Of a stretch of 64,000 nt of DNA, positions 34,401 to 42,949 are shown one piece after another; position 1 is the stretch's first letter; each line of letters opens with the position of its first letter. The notes under the pieces were generated by a model, which saw only the letters and a program-made list of their open reading frames with translations, was not told the origin of the DNA and ran no database searches. The translations under genes and the position numbers were made by a program. The DNA is taken from the NCBI GenBank assembly GCA_030141605.1, contig JAQGDQ010001052.1, positions 1 to 64,000 of the forward strand. Direction: 5' to 3'. Origin of the DNA: Tubiluchus corallicola. Lineage: Eukaryota; Priapulida; Priapulimorpha; Priapulimorphida; Tubiluchidae.

Positions 34401-36665
34401 TTTAAGGTTTTATGTGTAGCCTATCTATTATTCAATTTTTGTAGGTACGAGACTATAACTAACTGGGTAGTATTCATTTTAATGAAAGTTTGTATTTTTA
34501 TGCAACATTTTTTTTACATTTAGGTATTCACACACTGCACACGTTGTACATGGATGTTTAATATTAGTCGGTGGAGTTAGTACAGACTGTGAGCATGCTC
34601 CCGGTGTAGCAATAATAAATCTAGATACCGGTCGTCATCAGGAATTCAAACTGCCTGTGAGTACGAAACAAAAAATCTGTCGCTTTTTCACTGTTAATTT
34701 TGCCACTAAATCTGGATCGTTCGGGGACTTTAGGGTTTTTAGGGTTGCATTGTTGGAACCCATTTTGCAAATTTTTCACGTTGAAAGAAAAGCTAACCCT
34801 GCATTGTTGGAACCCATTTTGCAAGTTTTTCACGTTAAAAGAAAAGTTCACCGTGCATTGTTGGAACCCATTTTGCAAGTTTTTCACGTTAAAAGAAAAG
34901 CTAACCATGCATTGTTAGAACCCATTTTGCAAGTTTTTCACGTTAAAAGGAAAGTTAGCCATGCATTGTTGGAACCCATTTTGCAAGTTTTTCACGTTAA
35001 AAGGAAAGTTAGCCATGCATTGTTGGAACCCATTTTGCAAGTTTTTCACGTTAAAAGGAAAGTTAGCCATGCATTGTTGGAACCCATTTTGCAAGTTTTT
35101 CACGTTAAAAGAAAAGCTAACCATGCATTGTTGGAACCCAGTTTGCAAGTTTTTCACGTTAAAAGGAAAGTTAGCCGTGCATTGTTGGAACCCATTTTGC
35201 AAGTTTTTCACGTTAAAAGGAAAGTTAGCCATGCATTGTTGGAACCCATTTTGCAAGTTTTTCACGTTAAAAGAAAAGCTAACCATGCATTGTTGGAACC
35301 CATTTTGCAAGTTTTTCACGTTAAAAGGAAAGTTAGCCGTGCATTGTTGGAACCCATTTTGCAAGTTTTTCACGTTAAAAGGAAAGTTAGCCGTGCATTG
35401 TTGGAACCCATTTTGCAAGTTTTTCACGTTAAAAGAAAAGCTAACCCTGCATTGTTGGAACCCATTTTGCAAGCTTTTCACGTTAAAAGAAAAGTTAACC
35501 GTGCATTGTTGGAACCCATTTTGCAAGTTTTTCACGTTAAAAGGAAAGTTAGCCGTGCATTGTTGGAACCCATTTTGCAAGTTTTTCACGTTAAAAGGAA
35601 AGTTAGCCGTGCATTGTTGGAACCCATTTTGCAAGTTTTTCACGTTAAAAGGAAAGTTAGCCGTGCATTGTTGGAACCCATTTTGCAAGTTTTTCACGTT
35701 AAAAGAAAAGTTAACCGTGCATTGTTGGAACCCATTTTGCAAGTTTTCCACGTTAAAAGAAAAGTTAACCGTGCATTGTTGGAACCCATTTTGCAAGTTT
35801 TTCACGTTAAAAGAAAAGTTAACCATGCATTGTTGGAACCCATTTTGCAAGCTTTTCACGTTAAAAGAAAAGTTAACCATTCTGTAAAGTTAGAAATGTG
35901 CAGGAAAAATGTTAGAAGTATTTAGTAATAGAACTGTGGTAAGCATCTTTCGTGATTAGTGAAATAACTTTAAACTCATGATCATTTCACGCTTGGATGC
36001 TTCCGATTTGAATGTCATTCATCGGTTGAAAAAAGGCAGCACACTATTAATTTCCGTCAAATGTATAAGTTTCTCCTAGAAATTAAATAACTAATCTTGT
36101 GGTATTTTTGGATGAGCATTAAGTAGGCTGCAAAAGTGTGAATTAGCTTTACGCTTTACAAACTGTTTTTTGCAAGTTTTTTTGTTATATTTTTCTAAGT
36201 TTGAGTGATAATAGTAAAATAAACCAACATGTTTAGTGACTTGTCCTTTGCTTTAAGCCTCCATTGCCTGTTTATTATAAGTTGCAGTTGAGCTTGTATG
36301 CAAAATAAGAGTGGCCTGTAGTAGATACTGTATAACATTGATCATTTTTATTGAATCACTTAAGAAGCATGAGTCACAACAAATCAAATTCTCCCGCACA
36401 CGAGTGTTCAGTGGATAAGAATTCTGTTTCGCTTGCTGGTTGCTTTTCTCGTGTGTGAAAACAACTGCAATATTTTCATCTTTGTTTTCAGGAGCAAGAA
36501 GATTCACATCCAGTCTTGCTCCACGGACACACTTCTCATCTCCATAGCGACGGGAAGCTGATTGTCGTAGGCGGTGGTGGCAACTGTTTCTCATTCGGCA
36601 CACATTTGAACTCATCCCCGTTGCTGATGGATTTACGTCCTTGCTTTCAGTCAGTCGAACTTTGA
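22392..36665 (+). CDS. LCMT2: LCMT2 / TYW4 tRNA wybutosine methyltransferase, complete
   Basis: Leucine carboxyl methyltransferase 2 (TYW4), a SAM-dependent enzyme for the last steps of wybutosine synthesis on tRNA-Phe (family knowledge). Eleven exons join to 2181 nt, 726 residues; human LCMT2 has about 686. Exons: 22392-22434, 23028-23145, 24260-24537, 27187-27334, 28134-28323, 29130-29306, 30883-31144, 31923-32398, 33221-33402, 34524-34656, 36492-36665. Seen: TNDSSTTSKCSM, SAM motif [58 protein letters not shown], then a kelch-like propeller with FVVGGFG, LILLGGR, FVYGGRS, LILVGGV and VVGGGGNCFSFGTH. All introns are GT-AG. The first exon is the least certain, chosen because its donor and phase fit exon 2. 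The exon 6 donor and the sequence just past the stop are tandemly amplified. Confidence 0.95.
22793..22890 (+). repeat. Short dispersed repeat shared with 3693-3785
   Basis: AAGCATGAAATGATCGCG and TTCTAACATTTTTTGTGA correspond to GAGCATGAAGTGATCACG and TTTCTAACATTTCTCACA near 3700-3770. Nature unknown. Confidence 0.5.
23028..23145 (+). CDS. LCMT2: LCMT2 exon 2
   Basis: Encodes TNDSSTTSKCSMSRAGYFDD, then FVKKCKRRTPLINR, matching the NDSS..SK.S...GY and PLI.RGYY region of LCMT1/2 proteins. Donor AACAG|GTATGT. Acceptor set at ATTCAAG by frame. Confidence 0.85.
23322..23540 (+). mobile_element. TTAGGG-core element, copy 2
   Basis: Inverted ends AGTTTACAATTTTCCACAC and GTGGTTTGGAATTGTAAACT enclose about 150 bp of degenerate GGGTTAGG repeats (23351-23503). 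In LCMT2 intron 2. Confidence 0.7.
23828..23975 (-). mobile_element. TA-target MITE family H, partial copy
   Basis: The right end GGTCCGGCTACCCAAGATAT then GAGTG|TA matches the ends of 26498-26856 and 28620-29074. The left part is truncated. Confidence 0.65.
24260..24537 (+). CDS. LCMT2: LCMT2 exon 3 (SAM-binding motif I)
   Basis: Encodes [31 protein letters not shown] (glycine-rich SAM motif) and YFEVDFVDVLKNK (acidic SAM ribose-binding position). Acceptor TTCTAG, donor GTAAGT. Confidence 0.95.
24735..26092. repeat. 52-bp minisatellite in LCMT2 intron 3
   Basis: About 26 copies of a unit containing GACCTAAAACAAGTAAAGAT and GACAGATTTTTAAAGGACAA. A few variants (GATGATCTAA, ACATGTAA). No coding potential. 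Confidence 0.97.
26498..26856 (+). mobile_element. Tc1/pogo-like MITE family H, copy 1
   Basis: TA|CACTCACATCTTGG at the left and GAGATGTGAGTG|TA at the right: terminal inverted repeats flanked by a TA dinucleotide, as made by Tc1/mariner/pogo transposases. 359 bp, non-coding, LCMT2 intron 3. Confidence 0.75.
27187..27334 (+). CDS. LCMT2: LCMT2 exon 4
   Basis: Encodes YKAVGADLCNLKELQAALSE and [14 protein letters not shown], matching the LGLDLRQL and TLLLAEAVLTYL blocks. Acceptor TGTTTAG, donor GTAAGA. Confidence 0.95.
27335..28133. other. LCMT2 intron 4
   Basis: Mostly unrecognised sequence. A 33-bp segment around GGGTACCAGTCTAATTT occurs twice in the same direction, at 27559-27591 and 28078-28110, with two mismatches. 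Confidence 0.6.
28134..28323 (+). CDS. LCMT2: LCMT2 exon 5
   Basis: Encodes [19 protein letters not shown], RQHF and LKGIETFPT, matching FVVYEQMRPQDAFGQFMLQH. Acceptor TTTGTAG, donor GTACGT, phase 0 exit. Confidence 0.95.
28620..29074 (-). mobile_element. Tc1/pogo-like MITE family H, copy 2
   Basis: TA|CATTCGTATCTCGGTTTGCC at the left, AAACCAAGTTATGAGTG|TA at the right. Opposite orientation to 26498-26856, with about 100 bp more internal sequence. Partial relatives occur near 50711-50830 and 55345-55610. In LCMT2 intron 5. Confidence 0.78.
29130..29306 (+). CDS. LCMT2: LCMT2 exon 6 (reiterated donor)
   Basis: Encodes [37 protein letters not shown] and CSHYVV, the end of the methyltransferase domain. 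Ends CTTCAT|GTAAGT; this donor and about 15 exonic bases recur every 59 bp to 29950. The frame closes at TAA if any later copy is read through. Confidence 0.95.
29307..29950. repeat. 59-bp donor-spanning array (LCMT2 exon 6/intron 6)
   Basis: GTAAGTTCTGGTAAG occurs at 29307, 29366, 29425 and then every 59 bp to 29897: 11 donors. Each later one is preceded by a copy of about 15 exon bases (TGTTCGTTGCTTCAT or one-base variants). Confidence 0.95.
29951..30882. other. LCMT2 intron 6 remainder
   Basis: Low-complexity pyrimidine-rich start, then AT-rich sequence with CCATTTTTACC motifs at 30632-30690 and the complementary GGTAAAAATGGCAC at 30200-30213, possibly ends of a short TIR element. No gene seen. 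Confidence 0.4.
30883..31144 (+). CDS. LCMT2: LCMT2 exon 7 (first kelch blades)
   Basis: Encodes a linker, then MFGHCSVEIDGVAFVVGGFG and WTNLSPPVREC. The GHCS..FVVGGFG pattern is a kelch motif. Acceptor TTTCAG, donor TGTG|GTATGA. Confidence 0.9.
31432..31715 (-). mobile_element. tRNA-derived SINE
   Basis: On the minus strand the head has TTAGTCTAGTGATAACGC (A-box-like) and GAGTTCGAACC (B box) with tRNA-like spacing. A body follows, then AATAAAGATTATTATTATT tail (31437-31468). This is the structure of a Pol III tRNA-type SINE, in LCMT2 intron 7. Parent tRNA not determined. Confidence 0.8.
31923..32398 (+). CDS. LCMT2: LCMT2 exon 8
   Basis: Encodes LCENLILLGGRTSPLKPLVT and RWRHTATAVSYDGEPCLFVY then GGRS, two kelch blades separated by a variable basic segment. 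Acceptor TTTCCAG, donor AAAG|GTCAGT, phase 0 exit. Confidence 0.93.
32399..33220. other. LCMT2 intron 8 with GT-rich purine-pyrimidine tract
   Basis: 32914-33003 is an alternating GT/GC/AC tract of about 90 bp (GTGTGTGTGCGTGCGTGTGT). The rest of the intron shows nothing recognisable. Confidence 0.8.
33221..33402 (+). CDS. LCMT2: LCMT2 exon 9
   Basis: Encodes FIAVGESPGPRFSHTC and KLVLACGLNEHYQPLGSVFI, aligning with VEGEVPEARHSHS and ALIAGGLGASEEPLNSVLFL. Acceptor ACTTTAG, donor CCAG|GTCAGT. Confidence 0.92.
33935..34378 (+). repeat. Dispersed repeat family E, copy 2
   Basis: Shares the start (GTGGGGGTGCTTGTTT), middle (ACACAACAGCCAAACACTGT) and end (CAGTACCTATACACGAGCCA) with 10475-11262 but lacks its 68-bp amplification. 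In LCMT2 intron 9. Confidence 0.7.
34524..34656 (+). CDS. LCMT2: LCMT2 exon 10
   Basis: Encodes YSHTAHVVHGCLILVGGVST and VAIINLDTG, matching YSHTAHVLNGKLLLVGG and VTVINLTTG. Acceptor ATTTAG, donor GTGAGT 90 bp before a 54-bp array. Confidence 0.95.
34747..35880. repeat. 54-bp minisatellite in LCMT2 intron 10
   Basis: About 21 copies of a unit containing GCATTGTTGGAACCCATTTT. The period is a multiple of three and the unit has no stop in several frames, so long spurious open frames exist on both strands (34657-35925 plus, 34915-35880 minus). No protein evidence. Confidence 0.97.
36492..36665 (+). CDS. LCMT2: LCMT2 exon 11 (last exon and stop)
   Basis: Encodes LHGHTSHLHSDGKLIVVGGG GNCFSFGTH and ends FQSVEL then TGA (36663-36665). 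Matches the C-terminal LLLGGGGNCFSFGTYFNPH block. Acceptor TTTTCAG. Confidence 0.95.
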   Translation, partial: EQEDSHPVLLHGHTSHLHSDGKLIVVGGGGNCFSFGTHLNSSPLLMDLRPCFQSVEL

Positions 36666-36689
36666 TTGAAAGTGCTGAGTCAATTTTCA

Positions 36690-38575
36690 GTGAGATGTTA
36701 GAGCTGAATTTGTCATCGTTGGTGACAACAGTGAGTGTGAGATGTTAGAGCTGAATTTTTCACTATTGGTGACAACAGTGAGTGTGAGGTGTTAGAGCTG
36801 AGTTTGTCACCATTGGTGACAATAGTGAGTGTGAGATGTTAGAGCTGAATTTGTCACCATTGGTCACAACAGCGAGTATGAGATGTTAGAGCTAAATTTG
36901 TCACCATTGGTCACAACAGTGAGTATGAGATGTTAAAGTTGAATTTCTCACCATTGGTGACAATAGTGAGTGTGAGGTGTTAGAGCTGAATTTGTCACCA
37001 TTGGTCACAACAGTGAGTGTGAGATGTTAGAGCTGAATTTGTCATCATTGGTCACAACAGTGAGTGTGAGATGTTAGAGCTGAATTTGTCACCATTGGTC
37101 ACAACAGTGAGTGTGAGATGTTAGAGCTGAATTTGTCACCATTGGTGACAACAGTGAGTGTGAGGTGTTAGAGCTGAATTTATCACCATTGGTGACTACA
37201 GTGAGTGTGAGATGTTAAAGCTGAATTTTTCACCATTGGTGACTACAGTGAGTGTGAGATGTTAGAGCTGAATTTGTCACCACTGGTGACAACAGTGAGT
37301 GTGAGATGTTAGAGCTGAATTTGTCACCATTGGTCACAACAGTGAGTGTGAGATGTTAGAGCTGAATTTGTCCCCATTGGTCACAACAGTGAGTGTGAGG
37401 TGTTAGAGCTGAATTTGTCACTATTGGTGACAATAGTGAGTGTGAGATGTTAGAGCTGAATTTGTCACCATTGGTGACAACAGTGAGTGTGAGATGTTAG
37501 AGCTGAATTTGTCACTATTGGTCACAACACTGAGTATGAGATGTTAGAGCTGAATTTGTCACTATTGGTGACAATAGTGAGTGTGAGATGTTAGAGCTGA
37601 ATTTGTCACCATTGGTGACAACAGTGAGTGTGAGGTGTTAGAGCTGAATTTGTCACCATTGGTGACAACAGTGAATGTGAGGTGTTAGAGCTGAATTTGT
37701 CACCATTGGTGACAACACTGAGTGTGAGGTGTTAGAGCTGAATTTGTCACTATTGGTGACAATAGTGAGTGTGAGATGTTAAAGCTGAATTTCTCACCAT
37801 TGGTGACAACACTGAGTGTGAGGTGTTAGAGCAGAATTTTTCACCATTTGTGACAATAGTGAGTGTGAGGTGTTAGAGCTGAATTTTTCACCATTGGTGA
37901 CAATAGTGAGTGTGAGATGTTAGAGCTGAATTTCTCACCATTGGTGACAATAGTGAGTGTGAGGTGTTAGAGCTGAATTTGTCACTATTGGTGACTACAG
38001 TGAGTGTGAGGTGTTAAAGCTGAATTTCTCACCATTGGTGACAATAGTGAGTGTGAGATGTTAAAGCTGAATTTGTCACCATTGGTCACAACAGTGAGCG
38101 TGAGATGTTAGAGCTGAATTTGTCACCATTGGTGACTACAGTGAGTGTGAGATGTTAGAGCTGAATTTGTCACCATTGGTGACTACAGTGAGTGTGAGAT
38201 GTTAGAGCTGAATTTGTCACCATTGGTGACTACAGTGAGCGTGAGATGTTAAAGCTGAATTTGTCACCATTGGCGACAACAGTGAGTGTGAGATGTTAGA
38301 ACTGAATTTCTCACCATTGGTGACAACAGTGAGTGTGAGGTGTTAGAGCTGAATTTGTCACCATTTGTGACAACGGTGTGTGTGAGGTGTTAGAGCAGAA
38401 TTTTTCACCATTGGTCACAACAGTGAGTGTGAGGTGTTAGAGCTGAATTTGTCACCATTTGTGACAACGGTGTGTGTGAGGTGTTAAAGCTGAATTTCTC
38501 ACCATTGGTGACAATAGTGAGTGTGAGGTGTTAGAGCTGAATTTCTCACCATTGGTGACAACAGCGAGTGTTGTG
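36690..38575. repeat. 47-bp hairpin-forming array after LCMT2 stop
   Basis: About 40 copies of a 47-bp unit beginning 25 bp after the LCMT2 stop. The unit holds TTGTCACCATTGGTGACAA, a near-perfect palindrome in many copies; others read GGTCACAACA, which breaks it. If transcribed it would be 3' UTR. AATAAA signals follow near 38743 and 38768. Confidence 0.93.
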
Positions 38576-39424
38576 ACCTATGTCTCATTAGCTCAATTAA
38601 ACTTTGGATATGTGAGTCATTAAACAGGAGCTATAGAAACACTGTTACCTTAAAATTACTACTCGAGCATTGAGTTGTCACTTAAAGCAAGTGTTCTTCT
38701 GGTGATAAACTAAATTTAAAGCTTTGGTCATTAATAAGATTTTTAATAAAATTAATGAACAAGCCTGTTAATAAACTGTTTTGTCATGTGATGGCTGTAC
38801 GTTGTCATTGCAATTGTGTATTTTCTGAGATGAGTGCAAGTGTTGCTGCATATTATTATTATCTGAAATTTTTTTCAATATTGGTTCCGTACTAATTGAG
38901 GACGTTTAAGAAACTAGGCAAATTACGGAATTGTAATTTATTTGTTGTAATGCATTTTTACTGTAAATATTATTTATTTGTTTGGTTTATTTAGTGGAAT
39001 TTTGATTAATTATTTTGTTTTTAGAAAAAATGAATTATTATCCGTATCAACTGTGCAATTATTGATCATATGAAAATCGAATTTCATTTAAAGTCAGGTT
39101 TTACATAAACATTAAAAACACTCCTAACAGCTATAAACACTCCACAAAGCTAGTCTACTGAAATAAAAAGTTGGTTAAATCGTAAAAACATCTTACAATT
39201 ATACTTCTAAAATAATTTGGAGCCTAGCAGACATTAAAATGGATACTTAGATAAAATGCTAAAATTAACTGTGTTTCTTTAATCGAGTATAATCAATTGA
39301 GCTAAAGTCACATTTCAGAACAGCTTATATTTTAAATGTACAGTGTAATGAGAAAATGTAAAACATCAATTCAAGCGATATGCAGTACATATACATTCGT
39401 CATCTTTCCACAAGTTTATCATAG
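38576..39424. other. Intergenic, likely LCMT2 3' end then AT-rich DNA
   Basis: Contains TTTTTAATAAAATTAATG and GTTAATAAACTG near 38738-38775, candidate polyadenylation signals. Beyond these nothing is recognised. Confidence 0.45.
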
Positions 39425-40790
39425 GGGTTTTTAAACATACCATAGCTAAATGCATTTCGTACATCGTTTGGCAACTTATTTCACAAAACTGCAGCTGAAT
39501 ATCAAAAAAGAATTTAAACGGTATTTAGTAGATTCAACCTGTGGTACATTTTCAATTTTATCATATCGGAAAGACTGTCTTAATTCTATAATTGCTACAA
39601 GGTCACGTAAGTAGCTAGGTCCTTCTTTGTTTAGACTTCTAAATGTTTGTAAGGCTAATGTTCTTATGTGACTTATGCGCAGAGAAGCCATTTTTGATTT
39701 GTTTAGCAGGATTTCAACTTGAGCCATAATTGCTGTATGCCAATGACCTTTTTTGAATTTTTTCAAATTTGCTCGTTACTGCATGACTGCTAAAATGCCA
39801 AACAAATGACAGTAATTAAGGTTTGATGTATATACAGGCTGCATAAGATTATGGATATCCATAAAATAAGACCAAAAATCAATAAAATAAAATTTGAAAA
39901 ATCCATAAAATAAGAAATGCATAAAATAAAAAAACATTTTTTTTGTGATGTTTTGTACAAAATAAGGCAATCAAAACTGAATACAGGCATTGGATCGGAA
40001 ACTTCAGCCTAGAGGGCATTCTACATTCGTACCACATAGATGAATTATTTAAACTGAAGTGATGAATTACAAGGCATTGTCTCGTAAAATTTGATTAAAT
40101 TTGAAGTGATATGAAACCGATAAAATTAAAACGAAACTGATAAAACTAAAACTAAGTCCTGCGTGTTTAAAAACACGTTTCAAGCACTCCTGTTTTTACT
40201 TTTTAATTTATTTCCCCCTGGGCATCTCGTTCCAGATATAGTCTATTTCTTATTTTATTGATATCCATAAAATAAAATTTCAAAAATGCATAAAATAAGC
40301 TATTTTATACATATCCATAACCTTATGCACACTGTGTATATAGTATGAAAGAATGATATATTATTGTAATTCTTCTGCTTAGAGTTAGGCATCTCCCATT
40401 TGTTTTTTGTTTTGATTCTTTTTTTTTGCTAATATGTGAGATGTGGGTATCGAACTTTAATAGATTATCTGCAATGAGTCCCAAGATTTTTATTTGATTT
40501 TACATGTACCAACGTTGAAGTCTAGATTTAGTGCTTTTGGTTCATTTCGAAACAGCAATAGCGTGAACTTTTCTGGATTAACTTTTACGCATTTATCTTC
40601 AAACCATTTGATCTTTTTGTTAGATTATAAGTTTCTAACACAGGTTTAAGGTTTGTGGCAGACTCTGCACTGCATGATAGCAGGTGACAGTCAGCGTAAA
40701 ATATATATTTTTCCATTGCCAGTAAATCTAAAAATATCATTAATAAAGACGTAAAATAATATAGGCCCAAGAATTTACCTTTGTGGGACG
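39425..40790 (-). pseudogene. CR1/Jockey-like LINE RT remnant, split by insertion
   Basis: The minus strand reads LGPILFYVFINDIF and YIFYADCHLLSCSAESATNL (decayed YADD), then KILGLIADNLLKFDTHISHI. After the inserted element it continues LNKSKMASLRISHIRTLALQ, TFRSLNKEGPSYLRDLV and ENVPQVESTKY, the standard C-terminal order of these elements. Frames are broken many times. Interrupted by the hAT-type element at 39835-40334. Confidence 0.8.
39835..40334 (+). mobile_element. hAT-type MITE with 8-bp target duplication
   Basis: Exactly 500 bp, flanked by identical octamers TGTATATA (39827-39834 and 40335-40342). Ends CAGGCTGCATAAGATTATGG and the complement of CAGTGTGCATAAGGTTATGG. Rich in CCATAAAATAA. 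Inserted into the LINE remnant, so younger than it. Confidence 0.88.
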
Positions 40791-41461
40791 CCTTTAGGAC
40801 CTGTTGATAATTTTAGCCTGCATTGTTTGTATTATTACCTGTATTAATGAATACTACCACAGCATGTTTAATCCTTATTTTTGTAAACAGTATATTGTCA
40901 CAGTAATCACGAATTCACAAGATATACATTCCAGACTCGAGAGTGAATAAAAAGAAAGCCACATCCACTATGGGACAACAGCACAAAATTTATTCCCTGC
41001 TTTTCAAACGAATTTGTGCTTTGACGTAGCCGTAATTGAATTGCGGTAAAATTATGCTTTATCGTGTTTCAATGTGAGCTGTTTCGACACTATACTACAA
41101 ACAGTAGCATCTACTGTCTATTTATTAGTAACATTTATCCAGTACAGCCTCACTGGTCATCCTGCTCATTGACAATAAAGAATTTCTGTTTCTTTTCGTA
41201 CTGTTCCTTTTCTTTTCTCTCTCATCTTGTGTCACAGTTTGCAAATACTGGTCGTTCGCTGCGATTGGAAATCACATGTGATCGCGAACTTGTTTGAAGA
41301 TTTCCATGTTTTTTTCTACGCGCTGATTTTCACGTTTTTTATAACAAAGCAGTTTTCTAAAGATTTACTTAGCTGTGCTGGAATCTGAAAAGTGAGCGCT
41401 ACGGAATGATTTATACTATTAAATAATTTGATTTTTAAATCATACATATTAATTTCGGTGG
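40791..41461. other. Intergenic, nothing recognised
   Basis: May include more of the decayed LINE at its left end. No conserved frame or clear repeat. Confidence 0.4.
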
Positions 41462-41560
41462 TTTCTGGATTTATATATAAGATTCGAGGCTACAGCTCCG
41501 ACGACGGCACCATTTCGGCGATCTATGTAATTATCAAACGAAAGTCTATCTAGTGTCGAT
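41462..41560 (-). repeat. Fragment of the GC-rich repeat at 42950-43745
   Basis: ATAAGATTCGAGGCTACAGC and the GGCGATCTAT block are the reverse complement of 43645-43735. Only this end is present here. Confidence 0.75.
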
Positions 41561-41719
41561 ATCATCGCAAGAGCGAAAATCTTCGCAGCCGGCAAAAATG
41601 TCGGCTAGCTCGACTCGTATCACTGAGCAGCTGGCGTGACTAAAGTTGGGTCTCTTATCGGCTAGGTCAACCGTAGAAATAAACCTGCTGGCGCGGCTCT
41701 TACTTAGTCTGTGTATAGC

Positions 41720-42103
41720 TAGGGTTACCATATTGTCTGAGTTGAAAAAGAGGACCACGTGTTGAGCATTCGGCTTCCTAGTAAACACGTGTACTTGGCT
41801 TTCATTTCATCTGTAAATGCACACTGTCGTTTCGGCATTGCTACTTTCTAATTAACTTTTACCAGTGCTCAAAACAGTGAAACTGTACAAATTTAAAGAT
41901 ATTCACATAAAAACAAACAAAATGACTCCCGGAAGCTGACGTCATTTTAAATCTTTAGCGAATATGAGCTTTTCTTTGTTTCATACTGTTGTACGCCTCT
42001 GCAGTTGGCAACGTCTGTACATACTTACGGATTGAGGCAAAACCCGGACAAACTGCCTAAAAAGAGGACGTGTCCAGGGAAACCCGGATGTATGGTAACC
42101 CTA
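41720..42103 (-). mobile_element. hAT-type MITE, copy 2, with perfect 8-bp TSD
   Basis: TGTATAGC duplicated exactly on both sides (41712-41719 and 42104-42111). Termini TAGGGTTACCAT are perfect 12-bp inverted repeats. 384 bp, related to 6874-7469 in reverse. TSD length and TIR fit the hAT superfamily. Confidence 0.92.
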
Positions 42104-42402
42104 TGTATAGCCAGTCAAATGGGAAGGGTTGGCGAAGAACATACGTTATCGAATTAGTCTATTTATAATTTTTTTGCATGAAGAGCCAATGATCACTGAT
42201 CAAATATAATAATTTTGAATTATATACTGTAAAAGACATTAGGAACAAGTCTTCATGTCTAAATGAGCAAAAACAAAAAAAATGTACTAGCATGCCAAAT
42301 ATGACATAATTTGCATGTGGCTTTAATTTTAGTAATAACTCAATAAACCAAAAAACTAAGAAAAATAAGGAAACATGCATTTTATGAACGTATTAAAATG
42401 AT

Positions 42403-42771
42403 TGTTGTGTTTTGTTTCTCTCGGAAGGCTCGTAGAGAAAACCAGAAAACACTTCATCAAATTAAACTAGTTTATTAAGCGAGAATTCTACAACACAAAA
42501 GTATGAAGGAACACGAAGTGATTACACTAAATGTGAAAATCTGCAAAACGTTTAAGTGTATCCCAAATTACAAGTATACAAGAGAAAGTGTAAGTGGCGT
42601 CCGTGTGAATCTGTGTGCCTCTGTCAGCGACCTGCTTCGCCTTATATAGCGTGCCCCAGAAGCTTCTAGAAGTTTTGTTCCCGAACATTCTACATGGTAA
42701 GACGATCATTCTAACGGAACATTCTACAATGTGCTATGTAATTCTGATAGATGCCAGCGATCTCCACAACA
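42403..42771 (-). mobile_element. Solo LTR with heat-shock elements
   Basis: 369 bp with inverted ends TGTTGTG/CACAACA and an identical 5-bp flank ATGAT (42398-42402 and 42772-42776). In minus orientation: HSE-like GAA/TTC triplets, then TATA box GCTATATAAG (42650-42641), then AATAAA (42476-42471): U3-R-U5 order of a Gypsy/Copia-type LTR. No internal retroelement sequence adjoins, so it is a solo LTR. Confidence 0.88.
42658..42724 (-). promoter_or_regulatory. Heat-shock elements in the solo LTR U3
   Basis: AGAAGCTTCTAGAAG (42658-42672) is three perfect alternating GAA/TTC units. TTCCCGAACATTC (42678-42690) is a second triplet. GAACATTC (42717-42724) adds a partial third. They lie 8-75 bp upstream of the TATA box. 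Confidence 0.8.
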
Positions 42772-42949
42772 ATGATGTAAACCAAAAATTTATGTAAAAT
42801 CATAACCAAATATAAATGCAATAAATCATGTTATGAAATACGTAGTATGCAAACTATTGATACAGATGATAACAAAAACAAAACAAAACAAAACAAAACA
42901 TAAATGATTAAATATAGTAATGTAGCGTGGCAGAATAGCACATTAATTA

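Noticed and set aside
34657-35925. 422-codon plus-strand open frame and 321-codon minus-strand frame (34915-35880)
   Set aside because: Produced by the 54-bp array, inside LCMT2 intron 10. No conserved protein, and the frames exist on both strands simultaneously.
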